From: Fusobacteriales bacterium
GTDB taxonomy: Bacteria > Fusobacteriota > Fusobacteriia > Fusobacteriales > Fusobacteriaceae
Direction of reading: 5' to 3'
Length of the DNA: 64,000 bases
Assembly: GCA_020063625.1 (NCBI GenBank)
Contig: JAICDD010000013.1
Location: 23,041-87,040, forward strand
Shown: piece by piece, positions 9,693 through 17,776 of the stretch
Numbering within the stretch: the first letter of the stretch is position 1
Layout: each line of letters starts with the position of its first letter
Program-made: the position numbers and the translations under genes
Notes under the pieces: model-generated
Told to the model about the DNA's origin: nothing
Database searches by the model: none
The model's input: only the letters and a program-made list of their open reading frames with translations

Positions 9693-10148
9693 TATTTTAG
9701 TGTTTAATAAATTGTTACTTGATACATTTTCTTTTTTCTTATACTTATTATATCCTATCTCTTTTTTCCCAGATAATTCTTTTAATACTTTTTCTAGCAT
9801 CTCATTAGATATTTCTATTATATTTTTACAGTCATTATTTTTTTGAACAATATCCTCAATAATAGATTTCAATTTATTTCGAAGTTCTAATAAAATATTT
9901 TTCATCTCTTCATCATCTAATTCATTGATATAATCTATTAATTTAATATTTTTTTTATCATCAAAAAGAGCTAATCTTTGTTTTTCAAGTATTTCTATCT
10001 CTTTAGTAAGTTCTCGTTCTTTTGATATAATTTTATTTAATTTTTTTATATCATTTTTTTCTATTGCATCAAACCTATCACAAGCTAATTCATATTCATT
10101 TTTATGAAGTTGTAATTGTTTTTGCAATATTTCAACTAATTTATCCAA
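9690..10148 (-). CDS. flgN: FlgN-like flagellar export chaperone
   Basis: FlgN proteins are small helical chaperones for FlgK and FlgL. This 152-residue product is almost entirely charged amphipathic helix (for example LQKQLQLHKNEYELACDRFDAIEK), consistent with the FlgN/YvyG family. The assignment relies on this helical pattern and on position: it directly follows flgM (3-bp gap) and precedes flgK. Sequence conservation in the family is low, so the synteny carries much of the weight. Confidence 0.85.
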   Translation of the reverse strand: MDKLVEILQKQLQLHKNEYELACDRFDAIEKNDIKKLNKIISKERELTKEIEILEKQRLALFDDKKNIKLIDYINELDDEEMKNILLELRNKLKSIIEDIVQKNNDCKNIIEISNEMLEKVLKELSGKKEIGYNKYKKKENVSSNNLLNTKI

Positions 10149-10151
10149 AAA

Positions 10152-10454
10152 TTATCCCCTCTTTGAATCTAAAATTGCATCAGCTAATTTATCTAACGAA
10201 ACATTATAAGTTCCAGCTTCAATTCTAGACTTAATATCTGCTATTCTATCTGCTCTATCATTAGAAGCATTTAATTTTGCTTTTAGATAATTTACTTCTG
10301 CTTTATCTACTGTAGTTTTTTTAGCATTAAAAGAAATATCAACCTTATCTTGAATTACTTTTTTATTATTAGTTACTGCCGTAGCTTTTTTAGTGGTTGT
10401 TACATCTTTTGTATATTTCCCATAAATGCTATTGATATTTCCTACAACTTTCAT
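10152..10454 (-). CDS. flgM: Anti-sigma-28 factor FlgM
   Basis: Binds and inhibits the flagellar sigma factor until the hook is complete, then is exported. The product (about 100 residues) has the low-complexity N-terminal half of FlgM and the conserved C-terminal sigma-binding region, including VDISFNAKKTT and the terminal DIKSRIEAGTYNVSLDKLADAIL. The ATG at 10454 has AGGTGA six bases upstream; a GTG one codon earlier is less likely. A sigma-28-like promoter lies at 10504-10530, which would give the usual autoregulatory loop. Confidence 0.95.
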   Translation of the reverse strand: MKVVGNINSIYGKYTKDVTTTKKATAVTNNKKVIQDKVDISFNAKKTTVDKAEVNYLKAKLNASNDRADRIADIKSRIEAGTYNVSLDKLADAILDSKRG

Positions 10455-10503
10455 CACAATTCACCTCTCCTTCTAAAAAAGCCTTTATATCCTCCTACTA
10501 AAT

Positions 10504-10530
10504 ATATCGACAAATCACATTAAAACATTA
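10504..10530 (-). promoter_or_regulatory. Sigma-28 (SigD/FliA)-like promoter upstream of flgM
   Basis: Minus strand TAAT, 15 bases, GTCGATAT compares with the SigD/FliA consensus TAAA-N15-GCCGATAT with one mismatch in each box. It ends about 50 bases before the flgM start. An equivalent promoter precedes flgM in Bacillus subtilis. Confidence 0.55.
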
Positions 10531-10536
10531 ATATTT

Positions 10537-10938
10537 TTATTTTCTTTTTTCAGCTATATGCATAGATGGTCTTTTAACTTTATTTTCTTGTGCTGATGCT
10601 GAAGATCCTCCAAGTTCACTTTTCATATCTTCTTGACATCTTTTACATATTCTTCCTGCTAATATTGATCTACCACATATTTCACATTTAGTTGTTGGTG
10701 TTACATCTGATTTTTCTAATCTTCCTTGGTCATACCATTTAAGTATAAGCTCTTCTCCAACTCCTGTTTCTCTTGCTATCTCTTTTGCAGTTGCTCCTGG
10801 ATAATCATATAAATAATCCTTTACTACTCTAAAATGAGCTTCTGCATCTTTCATACAATCTGGACATAAATCAAGATTTTTCCTTACTTGTAAAAAAGTT
10901 TTTCCGCAGTTAATACATTTTGTATGTTTGTGTAACAT
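10537..10938 (-). CDS. YvyF-like flagellar operon zinc-finger protein (TIGR03826 family)
   Basis: A 133-residue protein with two zinc-binding cysteine clusters: CINCGK/CPDC near the N-terminus and CEICGR/CKRC near residue 90-110. Between them is a helical segment (YLYDYPGATAKEIARETGVGEE, an HTH-like region). This is the layout of the TIGR03826/YvyF family found next to comF and flgM. Function is unknown; a regulatory role in flagellar expression has been suggested by position. The ATG at 10938 follows GGGAGAG with six-base spacing and starts one base after the comF stop, so it is preferred over the ATG at 10956 inside comF. Confidence 0.85.
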   Translation of the reverse strand: MLHKHTKCINCGKTFLQVRKNLDLCPDCMKDAEAHFRVVKDYLYDYPGATAKEIARETGVGEELILKWYDQGRLEKSDVTPTTKCEICGRSILAGRICKRCQEDMKSELGGSSASAQENKVKRPSMHIAEKRK

Positions 10939-10939
10939 T

Positions 10940-11626
10940 CTAATCTCTCCCATCATTTAATATTTTTTTAGCTGTCTTTGTTATTGATAGCGTAAAAATA
11001 TAGACCTCTTTTATCCTGTATTTTTTATTAATTGTATTTATTAATTCATTTATTGTAGAACCAGTAGTAATTACATCATCTACTATTAATATAGTTTTAT
11101 TTTGTAATCTACCTTCTACTTTAAAAGCATTTTTTATATTTTCTTTTCTCTCTTTTTCATTTAAAATTTTACTCATTTTTTTAGTATTTTTTATTCTTTT
11201 TGCTTTTAAATATTTAATATTTAATTTTTTTAAAATTTCTTCTACTTGGTTAAAACCACGCTCTCTAATTCTATTATTACTTATCGGCACAGGTATTATT
11301 ATGTCTATATTTTTTTTATTTAAAATTTTAAAAAAATCATCTTTTATTATCTCTACAATAATATTTTCCAAATTTTTTATACGATTCAATTTATAATTTC
11401 TTAATAATTTTCTTAATAACGTTTCATAATTCCAGATATAATATATATTTTTTATATTTCTTAGCTTCGCTATTGATTTTAAATGTTTAAAACAATTATA
11501 ACATATATACATATTATTGTCAGTAGATTTTTTACATAAAATACATTTATCATAGAAAAAATATCTATGAATAAATTTATAAAAATTCTGGTGTAAGTTG
11601 TTTATTATCTTCGACAATTTTTGCAT
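10940..11626 (-). CDS. comF: ComF family phosphoribosyltransferase-like protein
   Basis: A ComFC-type protein needed for DNA uptake/transformation in competent bacteria; its exact chemistry is not settled. The product has an N-terminal CxxC...CxxC zinc site (CILCKK / CYNC) and a C-terminal phosphoribosyltransferase fold with the PRPP loop ILIVDDVITTGST and the PVPISNNRIRERGFNQ segment. The ATG at 11626 follows AGAGGT and is preferred to an upstream in-frame start at 11680. The gene overlaps the zinc-ribbon gene by 50 bp and is followed by yvyF after one base, the order seen in Bacillus. Confidence 0.92.
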   Translation of the reverse strand: MQKLSKIINNLHQNFYKFIHRYFFYDKCILCKKSTDNNMYICYNCFKHLKSIAKLRNIKNIYYIWNYETLLRKLLRNYKLNRIKNLENIIVEIIKDDFFKILNKKNIDIIIPVPISNNRIRERGFNQVEEILKKLNIKYLKAKRIKNTKKMSKILNEKERKENIKNAFKVEGRLQNKTILIVDDVITTGSTINELINTINKKYRIKEVYIFTLSITKTAKKILNDGRD

Positions 11627-11771
11627 TATATACCTCTGTAAAACCACAGTGAATACAAGTTTTAAAATAATATTTACCAACTTCTAATTTTATTCCTGGT
11701 TCTTTTTCAGGTAAAAAAACTGTTTTTACAATATATTTTTCTGAGCCACATTTAATACATCTATATTCCAA
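11577..11771 (-). CDS. Small zinc-ribbon protein, DUF2082-like
   Basis: A 64-residue protein with two CxxC pairs (CIKCGS near the N-terminus and CIHCGF near the middle), the pattern of small nucleic-acid-binding zinc ribbons (DUF2082-like). The TTG at 11771 is chosen because GGGGTG lies six bases upstream and it gives the family-like start M-EYRCIKCG; an ATG at 11777 or 11792 is possible. It overlaps the end of yraN (10 bp) and the start of comF (50 bp), implying translational coupling. Function unknown. Confidence 0.75.
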   Translation of the reverse strand: MEYRCIKCGSEKYIVKTVFLPEKEPGIKLEVGKYYFKTCIHCGFTEVYNAKIVEDNKQLTPEFL

Positions 11772-12120
11772 TATCATCACCCCAAAATGCATCTTTTATC
11801 CAATTTATTTTATTATCATTTATTGCTATTATATCAAATCTAATTAATTTATTTTGCAAATTATTTCTTATTAAATAATTAATGGCTCCCTTTATCATCC
11901 TTTTTCTCTTTTTATAATCTACACTCTCTTCTGCATAACCATATTTTTTATTTTTTCTATATTTAATCTCAAAAAAAATAATATTTTTATTATCCTTTCC
12001 TATTATATCTATTTCAAATCCTCTTCCATAATAGTTTTTTTCAAGTATTTTTATTCCTTTATCTTCAAGGTATTTTAAAGATATTTCTTCATATTTTTGT
12101 CCTATTTCTCTTTTATTCAT
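11761..12120 (-). CDS. YraN/UPF0102 family nuclease-like protein
   Basis: A 119-residue protein of the UPF0102 family, with a PD-(D/E)xK-type fold: GRGFEIDIIGKD (acidic metal ligands) and IIFFEIKYRK (E-x-K) at residues about 33-60. The family is widespread beside rnhB. Its biological function remains undetermined, although a Holliday-junction-like or DNA-processing role has been suggested by fold. The ATG overlaps the stop codon of the 30-codon ORF upstream (TAATG), indicating coupling. Confidence 0.87.
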   Translation of the reverse strand: MNKREIGQKYEEISLKYLEDKGIKILEKNYYGRGFEIDIIGKDNKNIIFFEIKYRKNKKYGYAEESVDYKKRKRMIKGAINYLIRNNLQNKLIRFDIIAINDNKINWIKDAFWGDDIGI

Positions 12121-12212
12121 TAGATTTCATTTACCTCAAATTCTTCATCATCATTTAAATCTTTTAAAAAATCTATCATCTCTGAGATTATTATAAATAC
12201 ATCATCTTCCAT
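12120..12212 (-). CDS. Tiny acidic ORF coupled to yraN
   Basis: A 30-residue ORF (MEDDVFIIISEMIDFLK...) with a good ribosome site (GGGG six bases upstream of the ATG) and a stop codon overlapping the yraN start (TAATG). The peptide has a hydrophobic first half and is acidic (8 Glu/Asp in the last 15 residues). I do not recognise it. In Bacillus this position, between the FliK-like ylqG and the next gene, is taken by the FhlB-like ylqH, but this peptide is far shorter and shows no similarity. It may be a real small protein or a leader that feeds ribosomes into yraN. Confidence 0.5.
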   Translation of the reverse strand: MEDDVFIIISEMIDFLKDLNDDEEFEVNEI

Positions 12213-12215
12213 AAT

Positions 12216-13196
12216 TTACCCCTTTAAGTTTAAATTATCTATTTTTTGTATATTATCTATTTTTATTAAAATATCGCTTACAATTAAATTATACCCTATT
12301 TTTTTTAATTTATCCTTAGTTATTTCTATTTTTTTTAATATATCTACTTTTGATACCATTTTTTCAAATTCAAACTTTGTATAAATATTTTTATTTTTAA
12401 TTGTAATTGTTAATTTTACTCTTCCTAATCTCTTAAATTCTATAATAATTATATACTCTTTTTCTTCTTCTTTATTTCTAGAATTTATTTTCTCTTTTAC
12501 TATTATCGGTTTATCTACTGTTATTAATCCAAACATGTATAATAAATAGCCATATTTTTGATTATATTCATTATAAGCTTTACATACCTCATATAACTCT
12601 TCATTAGTATTTTGAAATTTAATATATTCCTGTTTTAAGTTTTCAAATAGTTTCTCATTTATCTCTATTTTTTTTAACTCTAATTCTCCATTTTCATATA
12701 AAAAATATTTTCGTAATAGTTCAATTCTTTCATTATCATTTAGCTTATTTATTTCATTTGCTATTATAAGTGCCTTTTGTAAAAATATATTTTGTTTTTC
12801 TTTATCAAACATTTTATATTTTTTTACTAGTTCTTTTATTTTTTCTGGTTTTAATAAAATTTTTTCTTTTACTAATAGAGTCATAAATTCTTTTTGAATA
12901 TCTATATCAGATTTTGATTTATCAATAAACTCTACACTATTTTCATCGATTATTTTTACAAATATCTCATTATTTTTTATATCTGTTATTTTCAACTTTA
13001 CTACACTATTTACTTTTATGTTTTTATTGCTTTTAGCCTCTATTTTTATGCCATTCATATATAAAACTACACTATTTTTTTTATTGTCTAATACTCGTGC
13101 ATTTACTATCATTCCAGGCTTTAGATGTGTTATATCTTGTTTTTCTATTATTTTATTTGCTATTATATTCTCTATAAATTTCAACACATTAATCAC
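12216..13196 (-). CDS. FliK/YlqG-like hook-length-control-related protein
   Basis: A 326-residue protein. The C-terminal part (about residues 240-315), with LGRVKLTITIKNKNIYTKFEF followed by a helix and a VSDILIKI strand, matches the FliK C-terminal (Flg_hook) domain pattern in which a flagellar protein has LGxVxVxLxxxxxxLxVxF. The N-terminal 150 residues include a beta-rich domain (PGMIVNARVLDNKKNSVVLYMNG). Bacillus has a FliK-like ylqG beside rnhB, the same position as here. The exact role is unknown. The start is uncertain: GTG at 13196, GTG at 13187 or TTG at 13184 are all in frame, and AAAGGG lies at the right distance for 13187. Confidence 0.6.
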   Translation of the reverse strand: MINVLKFIENIIANKIIEKQDITHLKPGMIVNARVLDNKKNSVVLYMNGIKIEAKSNKNIKVNSVVKLKITDIKNNEIFVKIIDENSVEFIDKSKSDIDIQKEFMTLLVKEKILLKPEKIKELVKKYKMFDKEKQNIFLQKALIIANEINKLNDNERIELLRKYFLYENGELELKKIEINEKLFENLKQEYIKFQNTNEELYEVCKAYNEYNQKYGYLLYMFGLITVDKPIIVKEKINSRNKEEEKEYIIIIEFKRLGRVKLTITIKNKNIYTKFEFEKMVSKVDILKKIEITKDKLKKIGYNLIVSDILIKIDNIQKIDNLNLKG

Positions 13197-13268
13197 CCTT
13201 TGTATACACTATTATTATTAAATTATTATTTAAATAAGTCGACTTAATTTTTAAAAAAGTTTAAGATT

Positions 13269-13889
13269 TTATTCTCCTTTACTTTCATCTTTTCCTAAAA
13301 TTTTAGTTAAAAAACTTTTTCTATGTATCGGTGATGCTCCATATTTTAATAATAATTCTCTGTGCTCTTTAGTCCCATATCCTTTATGTTTTTCAAATTT
13401 ATAGTCTGGATATTTTTTTGCTTCTTCTAGCATTATTCTATCTCTTGTTACTTTTGCAATAATAGAAGCTGCTGCTATTGCTAAACTTTTGCTATCACCT
13501 TTTATTACTGTTTCTTGATTATAATTACAATTTTTTATTTTTTTATTTCCATCTACAAGAATAATAGAATCTTTTACATTTAAATGAGAAATAGCTGTAT
13601 TCATTGCTAAAAATGTAGCATTCAATATATTTATTTCATCTATTTTTTTCTCATCAACAATACCAATTCCTACTTCACAATTTTCTAAAATTATATCAAA
13701 AAGTTTCTCTCTTTTTTTTTCTGTTAATTTTTTTGAATCATTTATCATATCAAATTCTTCTATATATTTATTTATTCTAACACATGCTGCAACTACTGGT
13801 CCTGCTAAAGGTCCTCTTCCTGCTTCATCTACTCCTATTGGACTATTATAATTATTATCAAATTCATATAATTTATTCATAAATCTCAT
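13269..13889 (-). CDS. rnhB: Ribonuclease HII
   Basis: Removes ribonucleotides from RNA-DNA hybrids and misincorporated single ribonucleotides. The 206-residue product carries the family signature VDEAGRGPLAGPV near residue 19 (catalytic Asp-Glu), DSKKLTEKKRE and the later LVDGN and HKGYGTKEH motifs. The start at 13889 lies 17 bp inside rluD, and an ATG at 13880 is an alternative. The adjacent FliK-like and yraN genes follow in the same direction. Length and motifs are typical. Confidence 0.95.
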   Translation of the reverse strand: MRFMNKLYEFDNNYNSPIGVDEAGRGPLAGPVVAACVRINKYIEEFDMINDSKKLTEKKREKLFDIILENCEVGIGIVDEKKIDEINILNATFLAMNTAISHLNVKDSIILVDGNKKIKNCNYNQETVIKGDSKSLAIAAASIIAKVTRDRIMLEEAKKYPDYKFEKHKGYGTKEHRELLLKYGASPIHRKSFLTKILGKDESKGE

Positions 13890-14808
13890 CTCTCAATTCT
13901 AATTTATTTAATACAGCAATAAAATCATTTGGTATTTTTGCTTTAAAAATCATAAGTTCATTTGTAATTGGATGATTCATCTCTAATTTATATGCATGTA
14001 ACATCTGTCTATTAACTAAATTACTTTTTTTCCCATAAACTTCATCTCCTAAAATAGGATGATTTAAATATTTCATATGTACTCTTATTTGATGTGTTCT
14101 TCCTGTTTCAATATTTACTTCTACTAAACTAAAATCTCCTTTTTCATCTAATACTTTATAGTTACTAATAGCTAATTTCCCATTTTTAGTTACTACAGCC
14201 ATTTTTTTTCTATCTTTTGGATTTCTTCCTATTAAATTCTCTATTCTTCCCTCTTTTTCTTTTAATCTTCCTTTTACAATACATAGATAAGTTTTATTCA
14301 TATTTTTATTTGAAAAATTTTCTACTAATTTATCATATGCTATATCATTTTTAGCTACAACTATAACACCACTTGTATCTTTATCAAGTCTATGAACTAT
14401 TCCTGGTCTTCTTTCTCCTTTTACTTTTAATATCTCAGGATAATAATTTATAATAGCATTTACTAAAGTACCTGTTTCATTTCCAGCTCCTGGATGTACT
14501 ACTAAATCTGGTTGTTTATTTATCACTAAAATATCTTCATCTTCATATATTATATCTAACTTTATATTTTCACCTATTAATTCTTGTTCTACTCTTTCAG
14601 GAATTTTTACTATTATTTTTTCATTTCCTTTTAATTTATAACTAGCTTTTACTTTTTTATTTGTCCCTATAACTTCTATATATTCATTTTTTATAAATTC
14701 TTGTATCTCTACTCTACTAATTTCTGGTATATTTATACTAATATAACTATCTAATCTACTATTTTTATCACTTTCAGTTACAATAAATTCTTTTATATCT
14801 TTATACAT
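13873..14808 (-). CDS. rluD: RluD-type 23S rRNA pseudouridine synthase
   Basis: Converts specific uridines to pseudouridine in the large-subunit rRNA (RluA/RluD family). The 311-residue protein has an N-terminal S4-like RNA-binding region, the catalytic motif RPGIVHRLDKDTSGVIVVAK (Asp near residue 143), and the LETGRTHQIRVHMKY motif near residue 235. It overlaps the rnhB start by 17 bp, which suggests translational coupling. Whether it acts at the RluD or the RluC sites cannot be decided from sequence alone. It lies downstream of secA, separated by two inverted repeats. Confidence 0.9.
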   Translation of the reverse strand: MYKDIKEFIVTESDKNSRLDSYISINIPEISRVEIQEFIKNEYIEVIGTNKKVKASYKLKGNEKIIVKIPERVEQELIGENIKLDIIYEDEDILVINKQPDLVVHPGAGNETGTLVNAIINYYPEILKVKGERRPGIVHRLDKDTSGVIVVAKNDIAYDKLVENFSNKNMNKTYLCIVKGRLKEKEGRIENLIGRNPKDRKKMAVVTKNGKLAISNYKVLDEKGDFSLVEVNIETGRTHQIRVHMKYLNHPILGDEVYGKKSNLVNRQMLHAYKLEMNHPITNELMIFKAKIPNDFIAVLNKLELRDEIYE

Positions 14809-14835
14809 TAAAACTCCCTCATTCTAAATAAATGA

Positions 14836-14880
14836 GGCAGATAGAAAATTGCCCCTATTAATTAGACTATTCTATCTGCC
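14836..14880. repeat. Inverted repeat between secA and rluD
   Basis: Perfect 11-bp inverted repeat (GGCAGATAGAA at 14836-14846, TTCTATCTGCC at 14870-14880, 23-nt loop). The T-rich run that would make a terminator follows on the plus strand, although both neighbours are on the minus strand. On the minus strand it reads through into a small second hairpin at 14824-14835. Function unclear. Confidence 0.5.
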
Positions 14881-14885
14881 ATTTT

Positions 14886-17567
14886 TTATCTACCACAACA
14901 GTTTTTATATTTTTTACCACTTCCACAAGGACAAGGCTCATTTCTTCCAACTTTATCACTTTTTCTAGGTTGTTGTCTTTCTACTTCTCCTGTTTCATTT
15001 TGATGAATATAATTTACATTTTCATCATTTCTTTTATGTTTTAATTTTATATTTTCCTCTTTTTTAATTCTAATTTTAAATAAGAATGATGTTACTTCTT
15101 CTTTTATTGTTCCTATCATTTCAGCATAGATTTGAGAAGATAATAATTGATAATGAACTAATGGATCACTTTGTCCATATGCTCTTAAATGTATTCCTTC
15201 TTTTAATTGATCAAGTGTTTTTAAATTTTCTCTCCATCTAGAATCTGTTACTTCAAGTAAAATATATTTTTCAAGTTTTCTAAAGATTTCATCTCCAAAT
15301 TCTTTTTCTTTTAATTCATATATTGATAATAAGTCATTGTATACTAACTCTTTGATTTCATCTATTGTAAGTTTTACTATCTTATCTATATCTAAATTAT
15401 ATTCATATAATTCATATAATCTATCAGATAATTCTTTTGTTTTCCAATCTTCTGTAAGCTCTCCACTAAGTTTAGCAGATATTTCTGCATTTACTACATC
15501 TCTTAACATTTCAAGAATAGTTTCTTTTAAATTATCTTTCATAATAGCAGCATTTCTACTTTTATATACTGCTTCTCTTTGTTTATTCATTACATCATCA
15601 TATTGAAGTAATGACTTTCTTATACCAAAGTTTCTCGCTTCTACTTTCTTTTGAGCATTTCCTACTGCTCTCGAAATAAGTGGATGTGTAATAGGCTCAT
15701 CTTCTGGTATATTTAATCTTTCCATTACACTAGCTACTCTATCAGAACCAAATAATCTCATTAAATCATCTTCTAATGAAAGATAAAATTCTGATGCTCC
15801 AGGATCTCCTTGTCTTCCAGAACGTCCTCTAAGCTGATTATCTATACGTCTACTTTCATGTCTTTCAGTACCTAATATAAATAATCCTCCAGCTTCTATT
15901 ACTTTTTGTTTTTCAGCTTCACATTGAGCTTTATATTTTTCATATACCTCACTATAATTTTCATGATCTCTGCTTCCAAGCTCTCCTATAGCCATAAATT
16001 CAGGGTTACCTCCAAGCATAATATCTGTACCCCTACCAGCCATATTTGTAGCAATAGTAACTGCTCCAAGTCTTCCTGCTTGAGCTACTATTTCTGCTTC
16101 TTTTGCATGATATTTAGCATTTAATACATTATGAGGTATTTTTCTTCTTTTTAATGCTTCTGATAACATTTCAGAATTTGCTATTGATATAGTCCCTACA
16201 AGTACCGGTTGTCCTTTTTTATGTAATTCTTCTATTTTATTAACTATTGCTCTTACTTTTGCAGCATGAGTCTTATAAATTATATCTTCTCTATCTTCTC
16301 TTATTACTGGTTTATTTGTAGGTATAACTACTACACCTAATTTATATGTATGCATAAATTCTGCAGCTTCTGTTTCAGCTGTACCTGTCATCCCTGCTAA
16401 TTTTTTATACATTCTAAAATAGTTTTGAAGAGTAATTGATGCTAAAGTTTGATTTTCTCCAGCTATATTTACTCCCTCTTTTGCCTCTATTGCTTGATGA
16501 AGTCCTTCAGAATATCTTCTACCTTCAAGTGCTCTTCCTGTAAATTCATCTATTATTATTACTTCTCCATCTCTTACAAGATAATCTCTATCTCTTTTAA
16601 ATAGTTCTTTTGCTCTTAAAGCTTGATTTAAATAATGTGTAAGTTCTACATGTTCTGGTGAATATAGGTTATCTATTTTTAATATTTTTTCTACTTTTTT
16701 TACACCTTTTTCAGTAAGTACTATTGTATGTCCTTTTTCATCTACTTCATAATCTCCCCATTTTTCATCAGGAATATTCATCTCTTTTTTTAATTTAGGA
16801 TCTGTAATTTTTTCTGTTTCATAACTTCTTACAAGCTGCTTTGCTACTTCATTAAACACTGTATACCATTTTGTAGTTTGTTCACTAGGCCCTGATATAA
16901 TAAGTGGTGTTCTCGCCTCATCTATTAATATAGAATCTACCTCATCGACAATAGCGTAATTAAGTTCTCTTTGTACTCTTTGCTCAACAGAAGTAACCAT
17001 ATTATCTCTTAAGTAATCAAATCCAAATTCACTATTTGTACCATATAATATATCACATGCGTACATTGCTTTTCTTTCTTCATTTGGAAGCCCATTTGTA
17101 ACAACTCCAACAGTTAATCCTAAAAATTTATATATTCTTCCCATTAAATCACTATCACGTGTAGCAAGATAATCATTTACTGTAATTACATGTACTCCTT
17201 TACCTGGTAGTGCATTTAAATACACAGCAAGAGTTGCAACAAGTGTTTTACCTTCCCCTGTTTTCATCTCTGCTATTTTACCTTCATGTAGTACAATCCC
17301 ACCTATTAATTGTACATCATAATGTCTCATTCCAAGCACTCTAACAGAAGTTTCTCTTACTACTGCAAATGCTTCTGGTAAAATTTGATCTAATGTTTCA
17401 CCTTTATCTAATCTTTCTCTAAATTCTACTGTTTTTTGTTTTAATTCTTCATCACTAAGTTTTTGCATTTCTGGCTCTAATTTGTTAATTTCATTAACTA
17501 TTTTTCTTATTCTTTTGATTTCTCTATCATTTTTTGTCCCAAAAATTTTAGTTATTGTTTTAAGCAT
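14886..17567 (-). CDS. secA: Preprotein translocase ATPase SecA
   Basis: The ATPase motor that drives post-translational protein export through SecYEG. The 893-residue product contains the Walker A motif [13 protein letters not shown], the [19 protein letters not shown] motif, [30 protein letters not shown] and the zinc-binding SEC-C tail ([17 protein letters not shown]). The ATG at 17567 follows AGGAGAG with a five-base gap and gives the family start [10 protein letters not shown]; an upstream in-frame start would add 17 poor residues. The gene has a long 5' gap to the divergent FAD oxidoreductase. Confidence 0.97.
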   Translation of the reverse strand: MLKTITKIFGTKNDREIKRIRKIVNEINKLEPEMQKLSDEELKQKTVEFRERLDKGETLDQILPEAFAVVRETSVRVLGMRHYDVQLIGGIVLHEGKIAEMKTGEGKTLVATLAVYLNALPGKGVHVITVNDYLATRDSDLMGRIYKFLGLTVGVVTNGLPNEERKAMYACDILYGTNSEFGFDYLRDNMVTSVEQRVQRELNYAIVDEVDSILIDEARTPLIISGPSEQTTKWYTVFNEVAKQLVRSYETEKITDPKLKKEMNIPDEKWGDYEVDEKGHTIVLTEKGVKKVEKILKIDNLYSPEHVELTHYLNQALRAKELFKRDRDYLVRDGEVIIIDEFTGRALEGRRYSEGLHQAIEAKEGVNIAGENQTLASITLQNYFRMYKKLAGMTGTAETEAAEFMHTYKLGVVVIPTNKPVIREDREDIIYKTHAAKVRAIVNKIEELHKKGQPVLVGTISIANSEMLSEALKRRKIPHNVLNAKYHAKEAEIVAQAGRLGAVTIATNMAGRGTDIMLGGNPEFMAIGELGSRDHENYSEVYEKYKAQCEAEKQKVIEAGGLFILGTERHESRRIDNQLRGRSGRQGDPGASEFYLSLEDDLMRLFGSDRVASVMERLNIPEDEPITHPLISRAVGNAQKKVEARNFGIRKSLLQYDDVMNKQREAVYKSRNAAIMKDNLKETILEMLRDVVNAEISAKLSGELTEDWKTKELSDRLYELYEYNLDIDKIVKLTIDEIKELVYNDLLSIYELKEKEFGDEIFRKLEKYILLEVTDSRWRENLKTLDQLKEGIHLRAYGQSDPLVHYQLLSSQIYAEMIGTIKEEVTSFLFKIRIKKEENIKLKHKRNDENVNYIHQNETGEVERQQPRKSDKVGRNEPCPCGSGKKYKNCCGR

Positions 17568-17707
17568 TGTTTCTCTCCTATCTATATAAAATATAATACT
17601 CCAAGGATATACTATCATAATTTAATAGTTTTAGTCAATTTGAAATAATTTATTTTTAGTAATTATTTTCTAGTTAATAAACTCTGGAAATTATATCCTT
17701 ATTATTA

Positions 17708-17737
17708 TTGACAATTTAGATAAATTAAAGCTATACT
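17708..17737 (+). promoter_or_regulatory. Sigma-70-type promoter for the FAD oxidoreductase
   Basis: TTGACA at 17708-17713, 18-bp spacer, TATACT at 17732-17737, about 40 bp before the gene start. A short imperfect inverted repeat (ACAAAGCTTTTGT) follows and could be an operator. Confidence 0.65.
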
Positions 17738-17776
17738 TTTATTACAAAGCTTTTGTCATAGAAAGAGGTAGATATT

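Noticed and set aside
12120..12212. A ylqH-like FhlB protein at this position
   Set aside because: The ORF is only 30 codons and shows none of the family motifs.
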